The notes under the pieces: model-generated
What the model was told of the DNA's origin: nothing
The model's input: the letters and a program-made list of their open reading frames with translations, nothing else
The model's database searches: none
Part shown: piece by piece, positions 22,301 through 29,998 of the stretch
Position numbering within the stretch: position 1 is the stretch's first letter
How the letters are laid out: each line of letters starts with the position of its first letter
Source: a virus
Length of the DNA stretch: 59,372 nt
Strand: one strand, 5' to 3'
IMG/VR virus record: IMGVR_UViG_3300007510_000006
Coordinates: 1-59,372 of that record
Made by a program: the position numbers and the translations under genes

Positions 22301-25300
22301 CTGTTCCTCAAATTTCTTTGCTGATTCGGATGCCTTATCATATCCTTGGCCCAATAGAAGAGCTATCTGCTCTTGTGTTCTGAACTTGTTGTCAATCTCC
22401 TCCAAGCTAATCAGCATCTTATTGTAGGATTTATTTAGGTCGAGAATTCCATCTCTCGCTACCTTGGTTGTTCTGTGCTGATCCTGCATAGATTTGACAA
22501 CATCAGTCATACGATCCCAGAGTTTCGTTAAAGAAACTACTCTGGCTTTCGTTGTCTTGATTGAATCAAAATCAGTTTTTAATAGGTTAAGTTCGGTCGC
22601 AATCCTCTTACGTTTAACCTTTTCAAAAGCTTCTGCCGCTGATAAATGATTCTTCTGTGTCTCAATAACCTGCTTTAATACCTGCCCTCTGGAAATATTA
22701 ATGTCAATGTCTTTGGTTAAAGAAGTTGCGAGTTGCTCGTAAGAGTCACTCAGAAGCCTATTGGCTAACTCGTTATACCCTGTGCTTTTAAATAAGTCGT
22801 CAAGGTGGTCGGTTAGAGCGGCAACATTGATACTCTCATCAACAATAATATTTCCAGCTGGGCCTATTCGTATCGTAGACCTCAGAGACTCGTCAAATAT
22901 AGAAGCCAAAGAAGCGGCGGCCTCTTTTGCTTCGTTGCTTAATGACGGATCTTTTCGTATTGAAAGAAGTCGCTCGCGCAGAACATTAGTAATAAGTCCT
23001 TTTTGACCTATGCCTTCATTTATACCATCCCTTAGATATTTGGCCAGCTTCTTAACATCGGATTTTACCAGCGAGCCTGCGTCTCCAAGTTTACCAGCAA
23101 AGTCTTCAAGATTCGTTGCTGCTTGGCTCATTGCATCAGCAGCATCGTTGAATTCTTTTTGCGTATTTTGCGTGATTTGCGAAGTAAGCGCGGCATTCAT
23201 TACTTTTTCCAAGTCACTATACTGCTTATAAAGACTACCTCCCTTTAAGCCAATAGTATCTAACTTAAGGATAAGCTCTTCTATTGCTGGGGTTCCTTGT
23301 GCAAAAGAACCTAGTAAGTCGTCTATACCTTGAAAGCTTATCTCTGTTTGCTGGAGTTTAATGGCAGCTAATTGTACTTCATTTAATGCTCGATCTGCTT
23401 TCTGTGATTCGTCTTTTAAGTGCCTTAGGTATTTAGAGATCCCTGAAATAGCAAGTCCTACTGCGGTCGCCACCAGCACAATCGGACCGAGTGTGGCCAG
23501 AAGAGTCGAAGCTCCTCGGGCTGCTCCGGCCATTAGAGCGCTGAATCCTGTAAGAGCGGAATTAGTGCCAGCCATCTTACCAGTAATTGCAACCTGAACA
23601 GCGCTAAATTTCTTAGCTGTTTGTGTAAATAAATTACCGCCCTGCGAAGCGGCTAAGAAACTAGCGGCTAGTGTGTCGCTTGATTTTACCAGACTAAGCA
23701 TCTTCTTGGCCATTCCTCCGAACAGGAGAGTTGTGCCTAGAATGCCGACAGTCCAAGAATTGACCATTACTGCCGCAACTTCACCAGCCCTAATTAATGC
23801 AGGTATAAAGCTTTGAACAATTTCAATTCCTTGAGCCTTAAGCTCCTGAGTAACAATTGATAATCTACGGGAATAAGACGCCAATTCCTTCTGCTGTGCT
23901 TTATGTGCTGCACCTAAAGCCGTCATACTGATTTGTGAGGCTTCGATTACTTTGTCATAATCTTGCATTAAGGCCATGAAGATATTATATCTTCTTATCC
24001 CACCAAGAGTTACAGCAAGATTAAGCTTTGCTGCATCAGATAAGTGATCCCAATTGTCTGCTACTTGACCCAGTATTTCATCAAGAGGTCTTAGTGCATC
24101 CTTCCCCTCAAACAAGGCTATGTTTAGGCTATTAAGTAAGAAGACCGAATCCTTCTTAGGTAATCTAGCAAAGATTGTTTTTAAGGCGTTACCAATAAAC
24201 TTACCTGACTGTCGTGTCGATTCAGCGAGTGCGGTGACAGAGCCGAACAGGAAGTCCATATCGGAACCAAGCGCACGAACAACTGGACCGAGAAGGCGCA
24301 TAGCATTCGCTAAGTCTTCTGCGGTTACAGCGTAGTTGGCTTGGACTGCTTGGATCTTATCAAGAACTTCTCCAGCTTCTGAGGCAGATAGCTGGAAAAT
24401 ATTCATAGCTGCGGTAAGTAACTGCACACTGTTGTTCATCGTAAGATTTGTCGCGACAACACCTTTGGAGGCGATATTAATTAACTCAATAATCTCTGCA
24501 GTATTTTTACCTTGCTGTGCGAAGACACGCATGGTCTCAGCAATTTCTTTTATTTCAATACCATAGCGCTTTGCAACATCTAAAGCTTCTTGTCTCAAGG
24601 GTTCAACTTCAAATCCGAAGGGTTTAATCTTAGCAATTTGAATCATCTTATCTTGTAAATCAATTGCATCTCTAAAAGACCCAGTAATTGCTTGCATCGT
24701 AGAAAAGATAGCGGCGGTGGCAGATGACCATAGAATAACACGTTTCGCTACTACTGCTAAATTAGCTGCAGCGAATAGGGTTTGCTTGGCAACACCTCTG
24801 AATCCGTGTTCGGTCTTAGCAGAGAGATCGGCAACTGCCTTTGAGCTTTTCTCCATCGCTCTATTGTTTTGAACGACTTGCTCTGCCCAATGGAGTTGCA
24901 TAGCTTGCTGCTCAGATAATCCCTTCGCTGCTGCTTGCTGCTTAACTGTGTCTCTTATGTGCTTGTCATTAATATCACTAAAATTCTTTTTTGTCCGAAG
25001 ATTATTTTTTAATTCATCTCCGTAAGCCTTCTGTTTGGCGTTAATGTCCTTATAGAAAGATAACTCTTCATTAAGAGCTATGGAACGCTTATCATAATCT
25101 GAAACACCAGAGCGGACTAATTCAGTGAGAGTCTGCTCATCCTTAAGTGCTTTTTGTCTTGTTGATTTATCAGAGTCAGCAAGTTGCTGCATCTTAGTTC
25201 TCTGAGCGATTAATGCTCTTCGTATATCTCCTAGGGCTGCCATCGAACCCAATAGATCTTTTGTAGGAACATTCATAACTGCTGCTAGACTCTGGATTTC

Positions 25301-25723
25301 TGCGGCATAAGCTCTGACAGCGGCAGTGACTTCGCCCATCACACGTTTATTAGTCCCACCAAATTGACCAAGAGCCTGTGAAAGCTCTAATACCTTAGTA
25401 ATAGTGGTTTTAATAATGCTCGCATAGCGAATCATACCCTCGGAAGCCTTGTCGATACCGCCTACAAGATCCGAAGTCGCTAAATGTGCTTGCTTTTTGG
25501 CTTTCTTTCCTTGACGTTCGGATAGGTTAGAGGCTTCCTTCATCTGGCGTTGAAGCTGCTGGTCGTCCAGTACTGTACCAGAAGACACAGCATGTGCTAT
25601 CCGCACAGAGGCTTGTGCGGCGGCAGACTCTACTTGCTTAATAAAATCATTTAGGCCAGATACAGCCTTCGATCCGTCAAATACTGCACCAATAACAAAT
25701 TCTGATCCAACATTAGCAGGCAT
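19379..25723 (-). CDS. tail tape measure protein (TP901 type)
   Basis: 2114 residues, SD TAGGAG. Residues about 375-560 match the TP901-type tape-measure core: IKEIAETMRVFAQQGKNTAE, then NYAVTAEDLANAMRLL, then TALAESTRQSGKFIGNALKT. Hydrophobic segments lie near 720-770 (LGPIVLVATAVGLAISG) and near 1950-2000 (glycine-rich). Long Lys/Glu coiled-coil tracts lie between them, and a charged REEARRRREEERKEAEERRK helix follows. The protein fixes tail length and is later ejected or helps DNA passage. By the usual rule of about 0.15 nm per residue, a tail near 300 nm is expected (inference). Unlike its neighbours it has no DST tripeptide that I could find. Confidence 0.95.
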   Translation of the reverse strand: MPANVGSEFVIGAVFDGSKAVSGLNDFIKQVESAAAQASVRIAHAVSSGTVLDDQQLQRQMKEASNLSERQGKKAKKQAHLATSDLVGGIDKASEGMIRYASIIKTTITKVLELSQALGQFGGTNKRVMGEVTAAVRAYAAEIQSLAAVMNVPTKDLLGSMAALGDIRRALIAQRTKMQQLADSDKSTRQKALKDEQTLTELVRSGVSDYDKRSIALNEELSFYKDINAKQKAYGDELKNNLRTKKNFSDINDKHIRDTVKQQAAAKGLSEQQAMQLHWAEQVVQNNRAMEKSSKAVADLSAKTEHGFRGVAKQTLFAAANLAVVAKRVILWSSATAAIFSTMQAITGSFRDAIDLQDKMIQIAKIKPFGFEVEPLRQEALDVAKRYGIEIKEIAETMRVFAQQGKNTAEIIELINIASKGVVATNLTMNNSVQLLTAAMNIFQLSASEAGEVLDKIQAVQANYAVTAEDLANAMRLLGPVVRALGSDMDFLFGSVTALAESTRQSGKFIGNALKTIFARLPKKDSVFLLNSLNIALFEGKDALRPLDEILGQVADNWDHLSDAAKLNLAVTLGGIRRYNIFMALMQDYDKVIEASQISMTALGAAHKAQQKELASYSRRLSIVTQELKAQGIEIVQSFIPALIRAGEVAAVMVNSWTVGILGTTLLFGGMAKKMLSLVKSSDTLAASFLAASQGGNLFTQTAKKFSAVQVAITGKMAGTNSALTGFSALMAGAARGASTLLATLGPIVLVATAVGLAISGISKYLRHLKDESQKADRALNEVQLAAIKLQQTEISFQGIDDLLGSFAQGTPAIEELILKLDTIGLKGGSLYKQYSDLEKVMNAALTSQITQNTQKEFNDAADAMSQAATNLEDFAGKLGDAGSLVKSDVKKLAKYLRDGINEGIGQKGLITNVLRERLLSIRKDPSLSNEAKEAAASLASIFDESLRSTIRIGPAGNIIVDESINVAALTDHLDDLFKSTGYNELANRLLSDSYEQLATSLTKDIDINISRGQVLKQVIETQKNHLSAAEAFEKVKRKRIATELNLLKTDFDSIKTTKARVVSLTKLWDRMTDVVKSMQDQHRTTKVARDGILDLNKSYNKMLISLEEIDNKFRTQEQIALLLGQGYDKASESAKKFEEQTTLYATEIAKLPVLQYKLNAALRETAAQESLMSNQSRSSSQTIATNTEKTIDSFQSKTEAAFKANEEMLNLIVTESEYFNALPAITSGLGKLNEGFLDYVANLKNTGKESKSWSDYIKSATSNLTKFTNEVDRANIGLDFLASPFKVAERERNSLYDRLVDARLEAKGLGEDIDSWKPSLAFNKNLLESVTEEAGLLAIERKQGGTQLEREKKALNKIALLQEQITLEEKRILALKYLKFKADNKAAGLAKEIEAIDTRRLYAAQALGNLRAKQTAEETKNQLEIFRLQTGISRREKGSIQNLHDINRIYDINRQTIIAGIKNKLEENNLLDAEQEIIQGINDGLVKKLGLEMQGQLAKLEGNRLLRISKELVDAENKALDQQKKRMRSIIDLQTSYIQGIGDLATSPLDAILSVTSKLVDKEAIIEKKYSLRRSVLDKVYEQQRKANTSAGQRHGWESAIVDKLNEQARQEHLIATLQAESETRVEKLSANYDKYISDLEKSLELYTEVRGAILNTVGDMDKILDSAHTWRDLMDDIASITFKKGIEGIFDTSILSEDDVLKRLMSGDAIHANIIASIDETFLNKISESISNALSPEEMRLNEFRSYVTKTLGSNKKDLVVAFQEYVNLFWDNLRQLAVGGKLQVDDLSKQLGDTLGPATTGSAALESAITGAAGAGTELQTAANMISSTLVPAVNSFAESSKYGKTSASTILDAADMLSVNATQTGQAITQFRSMGTSVQPMYVVIAGQKSALGITDPELTTNVGALTSESKQSRLDTQKVMQRFTSVLSIITLLGSGAQKQNRYALQGMLAGGGTGIGLASSLSSFANIGPMAGIGFGIFGSILGIIGGTKRDREEARRRREEERKEAEERRKLEMEAMKQRSAILDSMERSTLANERLNAELLFAPSGFKIPSYALRGGGLPGGGNVEINVTVPVGAEAETVGRTIAEHVRGIYENDGNRQSSRSDTYF

Positions 25724-25735
25724 TATATACTCCTA

Positions 25736-25984
25736 TTATTCTTCATCCTCAGGATGGAATACTATAACATTTTGGTGATCAGAGGCTTTTTTAGATGGAC
25801 CATGAATAGATTCATATTTCCTTTGTCTACTAAATTCCTTTAACCATTCATCGAACTTTGTGTCATCTCGAATGGTTTCCTCATCCGGCTTGTCCTTCGG
25901 ATCCATTTCCTCTACCATTTCATACAAACTAATAAATTCTAGTAGTCTCAATTGTAGATCTGATAGTTCCAAAGTGCCGCTCAC
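25736..25984 (-). CDS. tail assembly chaperone, frameshifted C-terminal part
   Basis: Counted as a separate ORF it is 82 residues with a GTG start and no SD. The same frame is open upstream to 26077, where it overlaps the end of the previous gene in its -1 frame and reads sensibly (RARYRFSKELGIPFFPGVSG leads into the GTG codon). The position between tail-tube protein and tape measure is that of the lambda G/GT pair. I therefore read it as the T part of a -1 frameshift product rather than an independent gene. It is acidic (MVEEMDPKDKPDEETIRDD) and soluble. Such proteins bind the tape measure during assembly and are not in the virion. Confidence 0.65.
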   Translation of the reverse strand: MSGTLELSDLQLRLLEFISLYEMVEEMDPKDKPDEETIRDDTKFDEWLKEFSRQRKYESIHGPSKKASDHQNVIVFHPEDEE

Positions 25985-26004
25985 ACCAGGGAAGAACGGA
26001 ATAC

Positions 26005-26077
26005 CTAATTCTTTTGAGAATCGGTATCTTGCTCTGATATCATGTCTCCTGGCGATTGCCCGTACTCCAGAAAATCC
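26005..26077 (-). other. predicted -1 frameshift window, chaperone G to GT
   Basis: In this overlap the zero frame (ending at TAG 26007-26005) and the -1 frame (open from just after a TGA at 26080-26078) are both readable. A -1 slip joins the 263-residue protein to the 82-residue downstream frame. Two candidate slip sites are visible: GATTTTC near 26075-26069, where the A-site TTT re-pairs perfectly, and TCAAAAG near 26018-26012, just before the zero-frame stop, where AAG re-pairs as AAA. Neither is a perfect X-XXY-YYZ heptamer. Confidence 0.5.
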
Positions 26078-26796
26078 TCAAGTCCTTCTCCCATCCAATA
26101 AGTACTGCAAGCACTAGTCAATCTTTGAACAAAATCAAGATCTCTCTCCTGATTAAGTTCGCCAACAGATGGGTAAATCGGAGTTTCTTTGCCATTATCA
26201 GATACTTCCTTTGCGCATCTTACGATTAAGAAACTCTGCTCTGCGTTATCTAAATACTGGTCAATGGAGTACTGTGTAATCTCAGAGTATTCCATCGCAA
26301 TCTGAAGCTGTTCGGCCTTCAGTTCGTTTATTCTTGCTGATAGCTTTCTCTTCTTTGCAAGGTTTTTGGCCTTGTTCTGCTCAGTAATAAGCTCCTCGAC
26401 TTCAGCAACTAACTCAGAAGTACGTGCTTCCTTCTCGTCTGTCCAAATACCGGCTAGCTTTGCCTCACCGATAAGTTGCTGTCTGGGAAGTAATCCGTCC
26501 TTCAATGCTTTGATATAGTAGGAATTCTTGTATCTGTCAGCATCATTCTTGTCCTGAAATGAGGGGCGATAAATTCTGATTATACGAGAATTGTTGTGCT
26601 TGCACTCTTTGATGTCACACATAGGCTTTGTTCTGCCTCCTTCGTAGCATTCTTGGCGTAACTTACACCTAATACCTGTATCATGTGTGCAAGGGAAATT
26701 ATCTTCTAAATGGTCTGAAGCGATTCTCGCAAGAAGCTCTTCCTCTTCTCTGCGCTCCTGCTCCAACTGTTCCTTTGTCTTTTCAGGATTTGACAT
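26005..26796 (-). CDS. tail assembly chaperone (G-like)
   Basis: 263 residues from ATG 26796, chosen because it has a strong SD (AAGGAGAAGGAT). The longer alternative from 26838 would begin inside a terminator hairpin and lacks an SD. The protein starts with a charged helix (KTKEQLEQERREEEELLARI) and then has a cluster CTHDTGIRCKLRQEC...CDIKECKH, which could bind zinc. A helical, Lys/Glu-rich remainder follows. It ends at TAG in SQKN-stop. Position between the tail tube and tape measure indicates a tail assembly chaperone. The Cys cluster is unusual for that role, so this assignment rests on synteny. Confidence 0.65.
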   Translation of the reverse strand: MSNPEKTKEQLEQERREEEELLARIASDHLEDNFPCTHDTGIRCKLRQECYEGGRTKPMCDIKECKHNNSRIIRIYRPSFQDKNDADRYKNSYYIKALKDGLLPRQQLIGEAKLAGIWTDEKEARTSELVAEVEELITEQNKAKNLAKKRKLSARINELKAEQLQIAMEYSEITQYSIDQYLDNAEQSFLIVRCAKEVSDNGKETPIYPSVGELNQERDLDFVQRLTSACSTYWMGEGLEDFLEYGQSPGDMISEQDTDSQKN

Positions 26797-26814
26797 ATCC
26801 TTCTCCTTTTCCAA

Positions 26815-26864
26815 AGAAAAAAGGGGCCTACGCGCCAAGCACTAGCAAGACGAATAGACCCCTT
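26815..26864 (-). terminator. intrinsic terminator after tail tube gene
   Basis: On the minus strand, arm AAGGGGTCTA (26864-26855) pairs with TAGGCCCCTT (26830-26821) over 10 bp with one G-U pair. A 24-nt loop separates them, and TTTTTTC follows directly. It lies between the tail tube stop (26916) and the chaperone SD, so it should limit transcription past the abundant tail tube message. Confidence 0.75.
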
Positions 26865-26915
26865 CTGTTGTTCCTTGTATATTCCCTGAGGGGAAAACCT
26901 AATTAATTAGCTAGC

Positions 26916-27644
26916 TTATGCGTCTAGCGGATCTCTCTCTGCAATTATCTGATCACCAACCCAAGTAACGGCGTTGAATGTGAGAGTTAAGTCATCACTT
27001 AAACGACCCGGAACATCGATTGAGTGTCCGAAGCTGGTAACTTTACCACCAGTCATCGTGATATACTTGCAGCGGTTGTTCGCTACATGCTTCGCTGTGT
27101 CTGTGCTATTGAAAACATCAACACGAGCGGACAGGTTGGTAGCGCTCTGGAAGTCTGTGAGTTTCATTTCATGAACTTCATCACTATAGAATCCAGTGCC
27201 GTCTACGGTCATACCTGCAGCGATTGCGAATAGTTCCGCGTTAGAACCGATTGCGTTCAATGTCGCTGTAACCTCAGTTGACTCAACACCACGGAAGTAA
27301 GGCTCATGTTCACCAAGCTGCTCTAGCTGCTCTCTATTCCATGAAACATCAATCGAAATCGACTGGATTCTCTTGGAGTAGTAAGAAGAGCCTACTGTCG
27401 GGGCACTAGAACCAGCAGCGCCGGAACCACTATCCCAGAAGTAAAGCTTGGTATTACCTTTACGTAGACCAGCACGGCCTGTCGCGGTAGGTCCGGCGAA
27501 GTTTGTGCTGTCGCCCTCTAGACCTTCGTGTCTAGCAATGAGGCGGTATCTATTGGTCGCACTGAAGTCGATATTACCGAGATTACCTACTGTTGAGGCA
27601 ACCCAAGTACCATCGTAAGCCCAGTCTGCGTCTGTTTGAACCAC
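26916..27644 (-). CDS. second tail-tube-like domain, probably made by UAG readthrough
   Basis: As an independent ORF this would start at GTG 27644 and give 242 residues, but no SD precedes it. The frame is open for 29 codons further upstream to a TAG (27734-27732) that ends the tail tube gene in the same frame, and those 29 codons look coding (DFDYWNELGDLWRATTGEV, then GLYLTVDG). The sequence has a tail-tube-like core: SISIDVSWNREQLEQLGE, then VESTEVTATLNAIGSN. This is similar in layout to the first domain (SWGYSSDLASEEIEELGN, then TPTVSSTLDLNDYGS). I infer it is expressed as the C-terminal half of a 473-residue readthrough protein. An internal start or a nonsense mutation remain possible. 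Confidence 0.65.
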   Translation of the reverse strand: MVQTDADWAYDGTWVASTVGNLGNIDFSATNRYRLIARHEGLEGDSTNFAGPTATGRAGLRKGNTKLYFWDSGSGAAGSSAPTVGSSYYSKRIQSISIDVSWNREQLEQLGEHEPYFRGVESTEVTATLNAIGSNAELFAIAAGMTVDGTGFYSDEVHEMKLTDFQSATNLSARVDVFNSTDTAKHVANNRCKYITMTGGKVTSFGHSIDVPGRLSDDLTLTFNAVTWVGDQIIAERDPLDA

Positions 27645-27731
27645 ACCATCGACTGTAAGGTAGAGACCTGTAACTTCTCCAGTAGTTGCACGCCATAGAT
27701 CACCAAGCTCGTTCCAGTAATCAAAGTCACT

Positions 27732-27734
27732 CTA
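27732..27734 (-). other. in-frame UAG, candidate readthrough codon in tail tube gene
   Basis: The codon context on the minus strand is AGC ACT ACT TAG AGT GAC TTT. The frame continues without stop to TAA at 26918-26916. There is no start codon or SD between the TAG and the GTG 87 nt downstream. If read, one amino acid is inserted and a 473-residue product results. Confidence 0.6.
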
Positions 27735-28337
27735 AGTAGTGCTGTCACCTACACTAGGCGAAACAGCCAGAGCCATAGTACCATCACAGGCACCAGCTAT
27801 GGTTCCAGTTGGATCTGCTATATCATAATGAACAACCGGACGAAGAACACGGACATACTTATAATTGTTAATAAACTGCGTTTGCGCAGAGTTTTCTAGT
27901 GAAATCGACTCAGTAGCAAAGCCATCGACTGAATACGTTCCGCTGTAACTTGTTACTGTACAGTTGTTTAACCACACTGCACGATCATTAAGAGAATCGT
28001 CTGCCCCAGATTTGATATGGTTCAGAAGATCAACAGCGGCTTCCTCGAAGTGTGTATTAGTAACAGTCCAGTGTGTGCTATCATTATTAGCTGAATACTG
28101 CATGCGTTCGGAAAGAACTGCAAGAGTCTGCACTGAACCATAATCGTTAAGGTCAAGAGTAGACGAAACTGTGGGAGTGTCGTCAAGAACCTCAACAATA
28201 TTAGGATTACCCAGCTCCTCAATCTCTTCAGAGGCGAGGTCTGAGGAATAACCCCAACTAGTCACACGAGGAGTGATAAAATCGTCTATGACACAGGCAC
28301 TATGAGTGTGCTTAATTTGACGATGTTTTGTTGGCAA
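27732..28337 (-). CDS. major tail tube protein
   Basis: 201 residues from a TTG start at 28337 with a very strong SD (AAGGAGG, 7-8 nt upstream); no ATG competes. The N-terminal core (PRVTSWGYSSDLASEEIEEL, then VSSTLDLNDYGS) fits the tail-tube fold of the gpV/T5 pb6/SPP1 gp17.1 type. The gene lies after the head-tail joining genes and before the chaperone pair and tape measure. A terminator lies beyond the second half. It ends at TAG, after which the same frame continues into another tail-tube-like domain. In known phages, tail tubes are either hexamers of a single domain or trimers of a duplicated domain (T5 pb6), and this locus could provide both. Confidence 0.75.
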   Translation of the reverse strand: MPTKHRQIKHTHSACVIDDFITPRVTSWGYSSDLASEEIEELGNPNIVEVLDDTPTVSSTLDLNDYGSVQTLAVLSERMQYSANNDSTHWTVTNTHFEEAAVDLLNHIKSGADDSLNDRAVWLNNCTVTSYSGTYSVDGFATESISLENSAQTQFINNYKYVRVLRPVVHYDIADPTGTIAGACDGTMALAVSPSVGDSTT

Positions 28338-28361
28338 AACACTTCCTCCTTATAATAAAGG

Positions 28362-28931
28362 TTATTTTTGTCTAGGAACTCTAAGAGTAGTCGAAACAAC
28401 TCCTAAATATCTTCCGGCAAGGCTTTCGTCAGACGGATCGACTGCCTTAGATGAAACCGCCTCATCTGTTGTACCATAAACTAGAGTGGGAACAGATGAA
28501 TTATCCTCTAATAACAGCGGCATGCCCATATTATAATTCTTTATTGGGATGTCTCTATTATCTAGTAAATTCCTAACAAAGCTGGTAATCTTATTTAACT
28601 CCAGTTTTGAAGATGCGTATATAGTCACTAATGGGCTATAAACCATCATCCCTTCGTCTCCTCCGAGTTGATACGGATCCTCGTTAGATCCCGGAAGCTC
28701 GATAGTAATAATAGGCAAAGGAATCTGCCTATTCGGATCTTGTAATTGTTTACGTGTTACAATTACTTCTTCGTTGTGTACAAATGATATACGAATATTA
28801 GTGATACGAGTTGAATCGTTCGAAAAGACATAGAATCCATATAGCTTAAACTGTTCCGCTATATAAAATTTCAATGTCAATTCGCATAAAGAATCTAAAT
28901 CTAGATATGCGGACGATCCATCATAACTCAT
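28362..28931 (-). CDS. putative tail terminator / tail completion protein
   Basis: 189 residues. The SD is weak (the ATG follows GGTTTAAAA), and the gene begins 2 nt after the upstream stop, so coupled translation is likely. It shows alternating strands and helices, with an IITIELPGSNEDPYQLGGDE loop and a VYSPLVTIYASSKLELNKIT segment typical of small tail-terminator proteins. It lies directly upstream of the tail tube gene, the usual place for this protein. Assignment is by position and overall pattern. Confidence 0.55.
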   Translation of the reverse strand: MSYDGSSAYLDLDSLCELTLKFYIAEQFKLYGFYVFSNDSTRITNIRISFVHNEEVIVTRKQLQDPNRQIPLPIITIELPGSNEDPYQLGGDEGMMVYSPLVTIYASSKLELNKITSFVRNLLDNRDIPIKNYNMGMPLLLEDNSSVPTLVYGTTDEAVSSKAVDPSDESLAGRYLGVVSTTLRVPRQK

Positions 28932-28933
28932 TT

Positions 28934-29707
28934 TTAAACCGGCCCTGGGCGAGTAGTTTTACCGTGAATACTTTTGTTGATAGCATGTAATCCTCGGAAG
29001 GCTGCCTTCTGAAATCCACGGAGATCTTCCTGATAAACTTGGTGTGCTGACCTTAAGAAGAATCTCTTTGCTTTAAAGGGAGGATGCTTCCGTACCTTCT
29101 TGGCAAATACTGTCCCGCCAGCTTTTGAACTATAGAAAACTAAAAAAGGTTTGTTTATCGAAAGGGTTTTCCCTTTAGCGTTTACAATCTGCCCAACTGG
29201 GTTAATTTCATATCCTCCAGAATCTAATCCGAATTCAATTATCCTCCAGATAGAATGACCGTCTCTAGTGTTATATTGTCTGTTTGCTTCGGTAACTTCG
29301 CCGAGAGATGCTTTTAGAAAGGCCAGTCTCTCCTCTCTTGTCGCATAATCAAGCGCATTGATATTGCCAACACCCATTTTGAAAACACCTGTTCGACTTC
29401 CCCATAATCCGAAAAGCTTTTTCTGTTCGTAAGATAATTGATTTTTTATCGCATCTCTTACGACACCCTTGGGGGCAGGAGTCGGCTGATATTTGTTTGC
29501 TGGATTTATAAACATTCTATTGTTTTTGAATGGCCTTGAATTCATGCGACGAAGCACATTCTTGTGTATTTTTTCCATCGACGGGACTAGATAATCTCTG
29601 ACTAGCATTCCGTCTTTTCTACGCAAGGCGCTCATATGCCTGGAAATAGTTCCTCCCGGCCTACCTGTTATGCTGGAATGATTTATTTTCAGTCTTATGA
29701 GCGACAT
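28934..29707 (-). CDS. neck / head-tail joining protein (HK97 gp10-like position)
   Basis: 257 residues from ATG 29707, which follows GGAAAATAAT; a longer upstream frame overlaps the previous gene without an SD. The protein is basic (PGGTISRHMSALRRKDG, then VRKHPPFKAKRFFLRSAH). The ending pattern, in which basic aromatic residues precede a C-terminal helix, resembles phage minor tail or neck proteins of the HK97 gp10 group. It probably acts at the head-tail joint, but there is no decisive motif. Confidence 0.55.
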   Translation of the reverse strand: MSLIRLKINHSSITGRPGGTISRHMSALRRKDGMLVRDYLVPSMEKIHKNVLRRMNSRPFKNNRMFINPANKYQPTPAPKGVVRDAIKNQLSYEQKKLFGLWGSRTGVFKMGVGNINALDYATREERLAFLKASLGEVTEANRQYNTRDGHSIWRIIEFGLDSGGYEINPVGQIVNAKGKTLSINKPFLVFYSSKAGGTVFAKKVRKHPPFKAKRFFLRSAHQVYQEDLRGFQKAAFRGLHAINKSIHGKTTRPGPV

Positions 29708-29708
29708 A

Positions 29709-29990
29709 TTATTTTCCTGCGTTTTTAACGTATACCATAGCAATTCTGCGGAATTGATTTACGCTATCTAAAACAGATCCACGAACAACTTTCTTTGTCT
29801 TTGGATCTAATTTATCGTAGTTAGTGTGCTCCTCGATGGATTCCATGATTCTGCGAATAGCTCGCTGACATTCATGGGTAATTCCTTCGTCTGGGCCTCC
29901 GTGAAAGATAACTTTTGTGTGAAAATCTTCTTCCTTCTTCTGCCCAGTTCTGTCAATAATGACTCTGACGGGCTGATCCTTGTTATCCAT
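29709..29990 (-). CDS. small head-tail module protein, unknown
   Basis: 93 residues, SD TAGGGG formed partly by the stop codon of the upstream gene. Not recognised. It is a charged soluble protein with a helical C-terminal half. It contains QRAIRRIMESIEEHTNYDKL and lies in the run of small genes between capsid and tail tube, so a connector or adaptor function is plausible. Confidence 0.6.
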   Translation of the reverse strand: MDNKDQPVRVIIDRTGQKKEEDFHTKVIFHGGPDEGITHECQRAIRRIMESIEEHTNYDKLDPKTKKVVRGSVLDSVNQFRRIAMVYVKNAGK

Positions 29991-29998
29991 AATTTCCC

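Noticed and set aside
26797-26838. Longer chaperone start MARRPLFSLEKEKD
   Set aside because: It would begin inside the terminator stem and has no SD, whereas the internal ATG has AAGGAG.
27644-27646. GTG as an independent start of the second tail-tube domain
   Set aside because: No SD within the usual distance, and the 29 codons before it look coding and conserve the frame with the previous gene; kept as a possibility only.
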